The notes under the pieces: model-generated | The model's input: only the letters and a program-made list of their open reading frames with translations | What the model was told of the DNA's origin: nothing | Databases searched by the model: none | Position numbers and translations under genes: made by a program | Part shown: positions 26,457 to 35,104 of the stretch, one piece after another | How positions within the stretch are numbered: the stretch's first letter is position 1 | How the letters are laid out: every line of letters begins with the position of its first letter | Origin: DATCHW01 sp963806045 | Lineage (GTDB): Bacteria > Bacteroidota > Ignavibacteria > Tepidaquicellales > Tepidaquicellaceae | DNA: 64,000 nucleotides | NCBI GenBank assembly: GCA_963806045.1 | Contig: CAWDWP010000001.1 | Span: 62,001-126,000 of the forward strand | Direction: 5' to 3'

Positions 26457-27734
26457 ATGAAAAAAACAATTATAACTTTATTCATCGTAATTATTTCTTT
26501 TGGCGCATTAAGAGCGCAGATTAATTTTGATGAATACTTTGAACCGGCGGCATTAAGATTAGATTATATTCACGCCGGCACAAACACAACCTCAAATATA
26601 TATTTCAGCCAGTTGAAAAAAGAACCTTTCTGGGGCGGTTCGAAAAAAAACATGCTTGATAAATTTGACTATGGCGAATACCGGGTCAGGGTATTAGATG
26701 CCGGAACAAACAACGAGATTTATTCAAGAGGTTTTGCTACGCTTTTTCAGGAATGGCAATCGACAGATGAAGCAAAATTACTTCCAAGAAGTTTTTTTGA
26801 AACGGTGACGGTTCCTTTTCCAAAGAAAAACGCAAAAATAATAATTGAAGGAAGAGATAAAAGCAACATATTCCAGACACAATTCGAAATGACCGTTGAC
26901 CCGAAAGATTATTTTATTATTCCGGAAGTGGCAGATTACCCGTATTCGAAATTTGTTGACAACGGTGACCCGGCGAATAAAATTGATGTCGTTTTTATTC
27001 CCGACGGCTACCAGCAAAACGAGATGGAAAAATTCAGGCAAGACGCCCAAAAGTTTTCCGGGTATTTAACAAAATATTCACCGTTCAAAGAAAATGCAGC
27101 TTCATTCAATTTCTGGAGAGTTGAAGCTCCGTCTCCCGAATCCGGAACGGACATCCCCGGAAAAAGAATTTACAAAAGAACAATTCTGAACTCAAGCTTT
27201 TATACTTTCAATTCAGAAAGGTATATTATGACCTATGATGTAAAATCCTTAAGAGACGTAGCGGGAGAAGTACCGTATGATTTAATTGTTATTCTTGCCA
27301 ACTCAAGCAAATACGGCGGGGGTGCAGTATACAATTATTACAGCCTGTTCACTGCGGATGATCCGTCATCGGAACTCACAATGGTTCACGAATTCGGACA
27401 CCTGTTCTGCGGTCTCGCGGATGAATACGTCGAAGAAGGCGGAGCAACGGAATCCCTGTATAATCTTTCCGTTGAACCAATTGAACCTAACATAACCACG
27501 CTCATTAATTTTGACAAAAAATGGAAAAACCTCGTAAGCGAAGGCGTACCGGTGCCTACACCGAATGATGCAAAATATTATGATAAAATTGGAGCCTTTG
27601 AAGGAGCGGGATACGTGGCTAAAGGAGTTTACAGACCGATGCACGATTGCATTATGAGGTCGTTCAATACAAAAAGTTTTTGCCCTGTTTGCAACAAGGC
27701 TTTATTAGAAATGATAAAATTTTATACCGAATAA
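26457..27734 (+). CDS. secreted peptidase of family M64
   Basis: 425 residues with a signal peptide (MKKTIITLFIVIISFGALRA). The zinc motif is HEFGH with His311, in MVHEFGHLFCGLADEYV. Upstream family phrases VVFIPDGYQQNEMEKFRQDA and FNFWRVEAPSPESGTDIPG, and the later CIMRSFNTKSFCPVCNKAL, are those of the M64 family (IgA-protease-like peptidases). N-terminal ~170 residues form a beta-sandwich domain found in this family. Likely acts on extracellular or periplasmic protein; substrate unknown. Monocistronic, after a REP-like palindrome. Confidence 0.92.
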   Translation: MKKTIITLFIVIISFGALRAQINFDEYFEPAALRLDYIHAGTNTTSNIYFSQLKKEPFWGGSKKNMLDKFDYGEYRVRVLDAGTNNEIYSRGFATLFQEWQSTDEAKLLPRSFFETVTVPFPKKNAKIIIEGRDKSNIFQTQFEMTVDPKDYFIIPEVADYPYSKFVDNGDPANKIDVVFIPDGYQQNEMEKFRQDAQKFSGYLTKYSPFKENAASFNFWRVEAPSPESGTDIPGKRIYKRTILNSSFYTFNSERYIMTYDVKSLRDVAGEVPYDLIVILANSSKYGGGAVYNYYSLFTADDPSSELTMVHEFGHLFCGLADEYVEEGGATESLYNLSVEPIEPNITTLINFDKKWKNLVSEGVPVPTPNDAKYYDKIGAFEGAGYVAKGVYRPMHDCIMRSFNTKSFCPVCNKALLEMIKFYTE

Positions 27735-27858
27735 AAAGAGTTATTCAGGATTTATAAGCAATTAAAAAGTGTAATAGGAATAAATTTCCGGTGTTTTAGG
27801 AATAATTATATAAATATGTAATTATTTTATAGTGTTTTAATAACAAAACAATAAATAA

Positions 27859-28317
27859 ATGGCAAACACATATTCACAAATTTTTATTCATCTCGTATTT
27901 GCGGTGAAAAACCAATTAAATCCGATAACCAGCGAAAAGAAAAAAGATTTATATAAATTTATTGAAGATATAATAACCGAAGAAAACCAGAAACTGATTT
28001 CTATAAACGGTTCGTTTGACCATATCCATTTATTCATCAGCCTGAAGCCGGAAATGAAACTGTCAGACCTGGTAAAAACTGTAAAATCGAAGTCCGCAAA
28101 ATTCATAAATGAAAATAACTGGACTCCGGGTAAATTCGAATGGCAGAAAGGATTTGGTGCATTTTCGTATTCATACTCGCAAATACCCGAAATTATAAAG
28201 TATATTGAGACACAGGAAGAAGAACACAATAAGAAATCGTTTAAGGAGGAATATATAGAACTTCTGAATAAATTTAATATTGGATATGATGAGAACTATT
28301 TGTTTGAATGGATATGA
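27859..28317 (+). mobile_element. tnpA: IS200/IS605-family Y1 transposase
   Basis: Complete 152-residue single-strand transposase. It has the HUH motif in FDHIHLFISL, the MANTYSQIFIHLVFAVKNQL start, the FEWQKGFGAFSYS block and the catalytic-helix region KYIETQEEEHNKKSF with the nucleophilic Tyr. It stands alone, without a TnpB partner. I cannot delimit left and right ends; the 124 bases upstream and ~70 downstream are AT-rich, with a repeated AATGA(A/G)TAATGAA-type run at 28318-28350. Enzymes of this group can mobilise themselves or spread REP-like palindromes, of which the window has many. Confidence 0.9.
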
Positions 28318-28387
28318 ACAATGAGTAATGAATAATGAACAATGAATAATAAAAGAGAAAAAAAACACGGGAATAAAAACAAAAGTA

Positions 28388-28921
28388 TTATTTAATATTT
28401 ATGGGGAGCAAAGAGCTGCAATTTTTACAAAAATCGTGACCTTTTATATCCACTTCTTCCACGCTGTTAGATGAATGCATAACGCAATCCCAATCGTCGC
28501 AATGTATCAACCCGAAATTATGTCCGAGTTCATGAAGCACCTCCTTCACCGAGCGATTCAGAAGGAGGTCGAAATCGGATGTTCCGGAATAGAACTCTTC
28601 GTGAAGACGGCATACGGAAACAAGAGAAAGCTTACCGTTTAACTGAGCCTCTCCGAACAGAAAAGTCAGAACCGGAACATAAATATCCAGGTCCGTTAAC
28701 AATAGAACTTTACCGGTTATATTATCTGTCTGCAGAATTGCCTGTTCAAGAAATCCCGTGGAATAATATTGGTTGCGTTCAACAGAATAAAGTTTGTCAG
28801 TATCTATGTCCAGGTTCAGCCTGTGGATTGGTTTGTGAAATGCTGCGCCGACGTTCTTAATTACGTTATCAAGCAAGGTCTTGTTTGAAAAAACAACGGG
28901 TGCGATATATAAGTCCATCAC
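28388..28921 (-). CDS. archaemetzincin family zinc metallopeptidase
   Basis: 177 residues. The full archaemetzincin signature is present: HELGHNFGLIHCDDWDCVM gives HExxHxxGxxHC-x4-CxM, and a second CxxC follows in DFCKNC. The cytoplasmic fold without signal peptide, and strands LLLTDLDIYVP and LVSVCRLHEEFYS, fit the family. These are predicted aminopeptidase-like zinc proteases common in archaea and sporadic in bacteria. It ends downstream of the two-component pair, with two bases between its start and the regulator's stop, so it is probably in the same transcript. Confidence 0.92.
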   Translation of the reverse strand: MMDLYIAPVVFSNKTLLDNVIKNVGAAFHKPIHRLNLDIDTDKLYSVERNQYYSTGFLEQAILQTDNITGKVLLLTDLDIYVPVLTFLFGEAQLNGKLSLVSVCRLHEEFYSGTSDFDLLLNRSVKEVLHELGHNFGLIHCDDWDCVMHSSNSVEEVDIKGHDFCKNCSSLLPINIK

Positions 28922-28923
28922 AT

Positions 28924-30270
28924 TTATGTTTTCTTGAGACCGTATTTGCTGATTTTATTGTATAAAGTAGCTCTTTCTATTCCAAGTATTTCGGCACTTC
29001 TGTTTATATTCCAGTTATTGCGTGCAAGAATTTTCTCAATATGTTTTTTTTCAACATCAGAAAGTGATAAGGCTCCGTATTCAGCTTCAGGAATTTGTTT
29101 CGCAAGGAAAGGAAGGTCTGTCAGTTCTATGCTGTCAGTTTTACCGACAACCACTGCCCGCTCAATTGCATTTTCAAGCTCCCTTACATTTCCGGGCCAT
29201 TCAAAATTATTCAGAAATTCCATCGCCTCATCCGAAATCTTAGTTATGTTTTTATTCATTGCAGAGCCGTACTTCTTTAGGAAGTGATAAGCAAGGGTGG
29301 GTATATCTTTTTTTCTTTCGCGAAGCGGCGGAATGAACAATGAAAAAACATTTAGCCGGTAGTATAAATCTTCACGGAACTTTCCCTGCTTCACCAAATC
29401 TTCGAGCGGTTCATTTGTAGCGGCTATCACACGGAAATCACTCGTAATAATCTCATTTCCGCCGACGCGGCTGAATTTTTTGGTTTCAATAATCCTAAGC
29501 AGTTCAACCTGCATTTTCGGAGTTATGGAACCAATCTCATCCAGGAAAATTGTTCCGCCGTTTGCCATTTCAAACTTCCCTTTCCTCCTGTAATTAGCTC
29601 CCGTGAAGGCTCCTTTTTCGTGTCCGAAAAATTCACTTTCGAGAAGTGTTTCCGCTATTGCTCCGCAATTAACAGTAACAATCGGGAAATACTTTCTTCT
29701 GCTGTTCAGGTGTATAGCTTTAGCAACAAGCTCTTTGCCTGTTCCGCTTTCCCCGCGAATCAATACCGTCGTATCTGCCGGAGCAACAGAATTAATAAGC
29801 TCAAATATTTTAAGCATCTCGTCGCTCTCCCCAATCAGGTTGTCGGGTATAATCATTTGCTCTATCTTGTTTTTCAGTATTACATTTTCATCTTTGAGAG
29901 ATTTCTGCTCAATGGCATTTTTCACAAGATGGTTCAGCTCGTCAGGGTCAACAGGTTTAGTAACATAATCATAAGCGCCCTCTTTAAGCGCCTGTATTGC
30001 AGTCGGGACAGAAGCAAATGCCGTTATTAATATTACTATACAGACAGGATCAATCTCTTTTATCTTTACAAGAAGTTCAAGCCCGTTCATACCTGGCATC
30101 TTCATATCCAGCAGAACGAGGTCATATTTATCCTTTTCGAAAATTTTTAAAGCTTTCAGTCCGTCCTCGGCTGTATCCACATCATATCCTTCTTCTTCAA
30201 ACCAGTGGAAAAGTGATTCCCGGACAATTCTTTCATCATCAACTATTAGAATTTTATGTTTTGTTTTCAT
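28924..30270 (-). CDS. sigma-54-dependent response regulator (NtrC family)
   Basis: About 448 residues in three domains. The receiver has Asp in YDLVLLDMKMPGMNG and Lys in YVTKPVDP. The AAA+ domain has Walker A GESGTGKELVAKAIH and the sigma-54 loop HEKGAFTGANYR. The Fis-type HTH is NWNINRSAEILGIERATLYN. It activates sigma-54 promoters when phosphorylated by the kinase encoded just upstream, whose end it overlaps. ATG 30270 is preferred over an in-frame GTG six bases earlier. Targets cannot be read from the window. Confidence 0.95.
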   Translation of the reverse strand: MKTKHKILIVDDERIVRESLFHWFEEEGYDVDTAEDGLKALKIFEKDKYDLVLLDMKMPGMNGLELLVKIKEIDPVCIVILITAFASVPTAIQALKEGAYDYVTKPVDPDELNHLVKNAIEQKSLKDENVILKNKIEQMIIPDNLIGESDEMLKIFELINSVAPADTTVLIRGESGTGKELVAKAIHLNSRRKYFPIVTVNCGAIAETLLESEFFGHEKGAFTGANYRRKGKFEMANGGTIFLDEIGSITPKMQVELLRIIETKKFSRVGGNEIITSDFRVIAATNEPLEDLVKQGKFREDLYYRLNVFSLFIPPLRERKKDIPTLAYHFLKKYGSAMNKNITKISDEAMEFLNNFEWPGNVRELENAIERAVVVGKTDSIELTDLPFLAKQIPEAEYGALSLSDVEKKHIEKILARNNWNINRSAEILGIERATLYNKISKYGLKKT

Positions 30271-31867
30271 TATCACTGTCTTTATTAAGATTTAATGGTA
30301 AACTAATTTTGAAGGTAGTTCCTTTAATAGATGTCTTTTCGACTTCGATTTTGCCTTTGTGCAGATTTATAATACCGTAAACCACTGAAAGACCAAGCCC
30401 TGTACCTTTGGAAGCCTCTTTGGTTGTATAAAAAGGTTCAAAAATATAGGGAATATCAGTTGCGGATATTCCTGTGCCTTCGTCGGAAACACGAATAACG
30501 ATATTATTAAATTCATAATTTAGTTTTATAGTTACTGTTCCTTCTTCTCTGCTGCTCATAGACTCAATAGCATTAATTAACAGGGATATAATTGCCTGCC
30601 GTATCTTTTGCGGATTACAGAAAAGGGTTACACTTTCGGCATAATATTCCTTAACAAGTTTTATGTTATTAATTTCAAGATGGTGATTTATAAGTGCAAC
30701 GCTTTTATCGAGTATCTGAACCAGATCGGAACTAATAAATTTATCCGTATCAGTGTGAGAGAACAATAAAAGGTCTTTAACTATTTTTCCGCAGCGGGCA
30801 GATTCTTCGGCAATGAGGTCAGAATATTCAATAAGTTTTATATAAAAACCGCTATTTTCTGATTTCAGTTTTTTAGAAATCAGTTTGCTGTATGTAAGAA
30901 TACCCTCAAGAGGATTATTAAGTTCGTGTGCAACCGTGGCAGAAAGTTTTCCAAGCGATGCAAGCTTTTCCATCTGAAAAATCTGTTCATATATGTTTTT
31001 CAGCTCCGAAGTTTTCTCTTCGACCTTGGTATTAAGTGTATCAGACCAGTCCTTGATTTCTTTATAGGCAAGAGAAAGATTACCCGACATATGGTTGAAC
31101 TGATGTGCTATAACTCCGAACTCGTTTTTATTTCGCAGGTAAATTTTATAATCGAGGTTTCCTTTTCCAAGCTCTGCGATTGCTTTTTCAAACTTTGAAA
31201 GCGGTTTATTCACAAGATAAAAAATAAATATTCCGCTTAATCCAGAAATCAAAAGTGTAATCAGAATAGAGTTAGTTACTATATTTTTAGTTGCAGTGGA
31301 AATTGTTTCGTCGGTATTTTTCATCGATACCATAACATCGAGCACTCCAAGCAAAGCTTCATCCGATTTATGGAAGTGACATTCGGAAGTAAAGCAATCG
31401 GATTCATTTCTTATCGGGTTAATTAAACCCATTACACGCTCATCGCCTATATTGAATGTCCGGAAATTTTCTGTAGTACTCACAGGCGGAGGAACGCCGG
31501 GAACTTTGTGGCAGGCAATGCAGGCTTCGGATTTTTTATCAACCACACGGTTTATCTCTGTTGAATCGCTTGAAAAAGCAACCTTTCCGGTTTTATCATA
31601 AATACTTATTTTTTTAATACCCGGTTCATTTCCCAGAGTCTTTATTACACGATGAATATCGTCTTTCTTGTTTAAGAGCATACTGTACCGGGTCGAACGC
31701 TTGATTATATCGCTTGCGGAATAAGCACCGTCACGGGAAAGACTTTCGAGATTTTCACGGAAAAAGCGAATTGTAAGAAAAGTATGGATTGATAAAACCA
31801 CAATCAGTACGAGCGAAGTGATTATTACAAGTTTAACGCCAATTTTATTAAAAAGCTTCGCTTTCAT
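30254..31867 (-). CDS. membrane sensor histidine kinase with heme-type cysteine motifs in its periplasmic domain
   Basis: 537 residues. TM1 spans about residues 11-31; an extracytoplasmic domain follows. That domain contains SEACIACHKVPG (a CxxCH heme-c motif) and SDCFTSECHFHK (C-x4-CH), with the intervening block ERVMGLINPIRNE and then LGVLDVMVS. TM2 is ILITLLISGLSGIFIFYLV, followed by HAMP, HisKA with VAHELNNPLEGI, and HATPase with DEGTGIS and KGTGLGLSVV. Kinases with this architecture are thought to sense redox state or small ligands through bound c-type heme; that is inference here. It overlaps the NtrC-type regulator gene. Confidence 0.93.
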   Translation of the reverse strand: MKAKLFNKIGVKLVIITSLVLIVVLSIHTFLTIRFFRENLESLSRDGAYSASDIIKRSTRYSMLLNKKDDIHRVIKTLGNEPGIKKISIYDKTGKVAFSSDSTEINRVVDKKSEACIACHKVPGVPPPVSTTENFRTFNIGDERVMGLINPIRNESDCFTSECHFHKSDEALLGVLDVMVSMKNTDETISTATKNIVTNSILITLLISGLSGIFIFYLVNKPLSKFEKAIAELGKGNLDYKIYLRNKNEFGVIAHQFNHMSGNLSLAYKEIKDWSDTLNTKVEEKTSELKNIYEQIFQMEKLASLGKLSATVAHELNNPLEGILTYSKLISKKLKSENSGFYIKLIEYSDLIAEESARCGKIVKDLLLFSHTDTDKFISSDLVQILDKSVALINHHLEINNIKLVKEYYAESVTLFCNPQKIRQAIISLLINAIESMSSREEGTVTIKLNYEFNNIVIRVSDEGTGISATDIPYIFEPFYTTKEASKGTGLGLSVVYGIINLHKGKIEVEKTSIKGTTFKISLPLNLNKDSDNENKT

Positions 31868-31965
31868 TTATGGAAGCAGATTGTTAATTTATATCAAATT
31901 ATCCAAGTTTTATGGAAAACTCAATGCAGTTATAAGTTCGGAAAGGGGGTTAAATCCAAAAATCA

Positions 31966-32795
31966 TTAACTCCACGGATTTTTTAATTCTTTTAATTCTG
32001 ATATTGCTTCACTTGAAATTTCTTTCGGGATTCCGAATTTTTCTTCAATCAACATCGATCTAATTGTTTTCTGTCTTTTAGTTCATAACTTTTTGAATTT
32101 GTACCTTCACTTTCAATCAGATTTAAATTATGAACTACAGTTGAATGGTCAGTGTAAAAACGTGTAATTAGTAATGAGTTCAAAAAAATTGCATCTTCCT
32201 TAAATGAGTCTTTTATTACCTGTTTAAAATCCTCAATTTTTCTTGGTTCAGGTTTTACATTATAACCATGAATATATTCACCTTTTCTGTATTGTTCCAT
32301 TTTCGAGCACCCTTTCGAATCCATCGGCTTGAGAACATAACGTTCATCTCCAGTTATGATTTCAAAATCATTATTGAGGTACCGGGGAATGGGAATCAGG
32401 AATGGAGCTGCGTAACCGCCGTCCACGATATATTCCTTTCCGTCAATAAACACTATGCTTACAATATGAACATCAGGATTTAACATATCGGCACCGCATA
32501 ATTTGACCGAAAAACCAAGATAAGAAAGAAGAAGATAAAAATAATAATTGTTCGAATAACACGTACCCCCAAGATTATATTTTTCTATTCCTTCAAGAAA
32601 TAAACTTAACGGGGGTATATCTTCCAGCTGCTTAAATTTCTTGTAATAAATTTTGGAAATGTTTTCGAACGGAATCCGTGTAAGATGAGCGGAGACCAGT
32701 TCTTTTAAATAATTTAAATCGGGTTCTCTTTCAGGAACGTTTAATATTTTTAGATATCTTCGAAATAAATGCTGATTTTCATCCATATTAATCAT
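31966..32795 (-). CDS. nat: arylamine N-acetyltransferase, C-terminus frameshifted
   Basis: Transfers an acyl group from acyl-CoA to arylamines or hydrazines. Catalytic triad visible: Cys79 in LGGTCYSNN, His110 in PDVHIV and Asp125 in IVDGGYAAPF; also LTRIPFENI near residue 40. As read, the frame stops at 32049 (248 residues), but moving one base at the T4 run 32067-32070 continues the family tail (SMLIEEKFGIPKEISSEAIS) to a stop at 31966, giving ~276 residues, the usual NAT length. The catalytic part is intact in either case. Start could be ATG 32795 or 32786. Confidence 0.88.
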
Positions 32796-32974
32796 ACTGA
32801 ATTAAAATAATAAATTAATTTAGTAATGAATATTTAATATATATGTCATCATAAATTAATATTAATTTATGATTTTTAAATAGCGGGAATTAATGAAACT
32901 AAAAATCAGTTTATACTAATAATCTATGTTTTTTTAAACGGTTTTAAAAAGAATTATAATAAAACTTAAAAAGC

Positions 32975-33474
32975 ATGAATTCAACAGAAACACTTAAATG
33001 GCACATAAGAGACGAAGACAAACCTCTTATAAATGCAGCAATTCAACTTGGGGAATATATTAAAAACCATAACCAAACAACCCCTTTACAGAAACATACT
33101 GTTTCACAAGTCCAAAACTGTTTGAAGGATTTACCAAATTACACCCCCGGGATTTCAGCCAGCTACGAATTAAGAGTTGTGAATGATGCAGGTTTTCCGG
33201 AAATGGGAATAAGGAGGAGCTGGAGTGTAGAGATATATAATGATACCATCGAAATTATGTCGGATTATGAGTCATTTCCTGAACCGGAAGACAGATTTGA
33301 AAATACTTAATCGAACTTAATTTCTGTCTCATTGCGGGGAAAGAAAGAAATAACGACCAAACGAATTACTTACGCTGGATAATTGAAACCTCAGATCCGG
33401 ATTTATTTCTGACAAAAGGTTACCGTGCCGAAATCGAAGTTACTCAAAAGACACGATTGATTAAGGTGGCATAA
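32975..33474 (+). CDS. hypothetical protein, frameshifted after residue ~108
   Basis: The uninterrupted part (32975-33310) gives 111 residues beginning NSTETLKWHIRDEDKPLINA and including the strand RRSWSVEIYNDTIEIMSDYES. Inserting one A at the A4 run 33300-33303 lets the frame go on (KYLIELNFCLIAGKERNNDQ ... TKGYRAEIEVTQKTRLIKVA) to a stop at 33474, ~166 residues. The extension fills what would otherwise be a 316-base gap and has a normal composition, so I regard it as one gene. Family not recognised; no membrane segment or catalytic motif. Confidence 0.6.
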
Positions 33475-33626
33475 TAAATAATTTATAAAAAAGAAATAAA
33501 CAGAATTTACTCTTTATCAAAATATTTGCTTTCTGTGATACCAGAATTATGAACTACTTCCCTTATTTGTAAATATATATTTTATAGCGGTCAAATTTTA
33601 TTTGCAACGAACAAAAATCAAAATTT

Positions 33627-33956
33627 ATGGATAATCAATTTATTACAACCGCATTTAACATTGACGGTTATAAGATAGTAAAAAACTTAGGAATCATCAG
33701 GGGTATCACCGTAAGGTCGAGAAATGTCTTTGCAACAATCGGTGCTTCATTACAGACAATTGTCGGAGGTAATATCACGCTTTTCACGCAGTTATGTGAA
33801 AAGACAAGGCAGGAATCTTTCGACCTGATGAAGCAGCACGCAGAAGAGCACGGAGCAAATGCAGTTATCGGAATGAGATATGATGCCAATGACGTTATGA
33901 GCGGAGTAACAGAAGTTCTTTGCTACGGCACCGCAGTGATTATTGAAAAAATATAA
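33627..33956 (+). CDS. YbjQ family (UPF0145) protein
   Basis: 109 residues with the family features: ITTAFNIDGYKIVKNLGIIR, GITVRSRNVFATIGASLQTI near the middle, GGNITLFTQLCEKTRQESFD, HAEEHGANAVIGMRYDAND, and the Tyr-Gly-Thr-Ala end. YbjQ proteins form pentamers; they have been called heavy-metal-binding but the function is not established. Single gene, ended by the hairpin at 33968. Confidence 0.93.
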   Translation: MDNQFITTAFNIDGYKIVKNLGIIRGITVRSRNVFATIGASLQTIVGGNITLFTQLCEKTRQESFDLMKQHAEEHGANAVIGMRYDANDVMSGVTEVLCYGTAVIIEKI

Positions 33957-33967
33957 ACCGGTATGAT

Positions 33968-34005
33968 AAGTCATCGGATGACAAAAATAATTCATCCGAT
34001 GACTT
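33968..34005. terminator. bidirectional hairpin terminator
   Basis: 14-bp arms AAGTCATCGGATGA (33968-33981) and TCATCCGATGACTT (33992-34005) around a 10-base loop, between the convergent ybjQ-type and DUF4349 genes. The arm carries the same core TCATCGGATGA as the inverted repeat behind dnaA (21103-21150). Confidence 0.75.
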
Positions 34006-34014
34006 TATCTTTAA

Positions 34015-34923
34015 TTAAACTTTTAATGCCGCTTTTCTTCGAACGAATTTCAATATTATCCAGACTATAACAAACACAAAAGCAATGATGGGAAGCAGTG
34101 CTATTACTACAGCAATCAATCCGCTTAATATTTCAGTTAAGCCATTCAATCCTTTTTTAATCCCCTGACCTATTTCATAAAAGAATCCACCACCTGAAGT
34201 AGTCTGTAGTAATGACGGTTCAAATATCGACACCGAGAGTGTTGAATATGAAGACTGGCTCATAAGGTATTTCATCTTCCCTTCGATTGATTCTATTTTC
34301 TGCCTTACCGAAGCAAGCTTCTCTTCGACCTCCACAACATCAGTCAGACGTGCTGTCTTTTCCGATAGCAGTTTTAATAATCTTTGTTCAAGCTCTTTCT
34401 GTGTCTTTGCTCTCGATTCAAGGTCAATATACTCTTCGGTTACATCCGCGGAAGAAATGTTTTTATTGGCAACTTTTCCTACAGCAGAAATATCATTAAT
34501 CAGGTTATCGTACTTATCTACCGGAACCTTAATCACAATCGTCCCCGATTTTTTTCCCGAACTATTAACCATGGAATTTGAATTAGCAATAAATCCGTTC
34601 TGGCTTTTTGCTATTTCATTTACTCTTTTTTCCGCATCATCGAAATTTTCAATCTCAAGACTCAGCGTTCCAGTTTTTACGACAAGCCTCTTGCTGACAT
34701 CAATAGTCTTATCAGATGTAGAGCCGGTCGTTGTATATCCCGTCTGTTCTTTTTTTATATCTTTCTTCAGTTCTTCCTGTTCGCTTAGCAGGGGAGCATC
34801 TTTACCGGGCTGTGTATTCTCGCTTTTCGGAGTGTTAACGTTGGGAGTCATTTTATCTTTCTGACAACCGGAGATAAAAATAAACAGTAATGCCGGTAAA
34901 ATTAAAAGCTTTAATTTTTTCAT
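34015..34923 (-). CDS. DUF4349 lipoprotein
   Basis: 302 residues. Lipobox ISGC with Cys20, a Lys/Glu/Thr-rich linker, then the DUF4349 domain: LVVKTGTLSLEIENFDDAEK, QNGFIANSNS, IVIKVPVDKYDNLINDI, VTEEYIDLESRAKTQKELEQ with a coiled coil (SVRQKIESIEGKMKYL), ITVS-like SSYSTLSVSIFEP, and a C-terminal membrane helix (ALLPIIAFVFVIVWIILKFV) with a basic tail. It is therefore tethered to the envelope at both ends. Function of DUF4349 is unknown. Confidence 0.9.
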   Translation of the reverse strand: MKKLKLLILPALLFIFISGCQKDKMTPNVNTPKSENTQPGKDAPLLSEQEELKKDIKKEQTGYTTTGSTSDKTIDVSKRLVVKTGTLSLEIENFDDAEKRVNEIAKSQNGFIANSNSMVNSSGKKSGTIVIKVPVDKYDNLINDISAVGKVANKNISSADVTEEYIDLESRAKTQKELEQRLLKLLSEKTARLTDVVEVEEKLASVRQKIESIEGKMKYLMSQSSYSTLSVSIFEPSLLQTTSGGGFFYEIGQGIKKGLNGLTEILSGLIAVVIALLPIIAFVFVIVWIILKFVRRKAALKV

Positions 34924-35104
34924 AACAAAGAATTTAGGTTTTAATATTATTACTAACCAAATCCGGAATTGTTCCTGAAGATAATTTTAAATAACTACAG
35001 GTTGTTTTCTATAAGCTTCAAACTTTCACTTTCGCCGTTCAACTTTTGCTTTTTTACTTACCTTTAAACTTTATACTTTGAACTTTATACTTTATAACTG
35101 TCTT

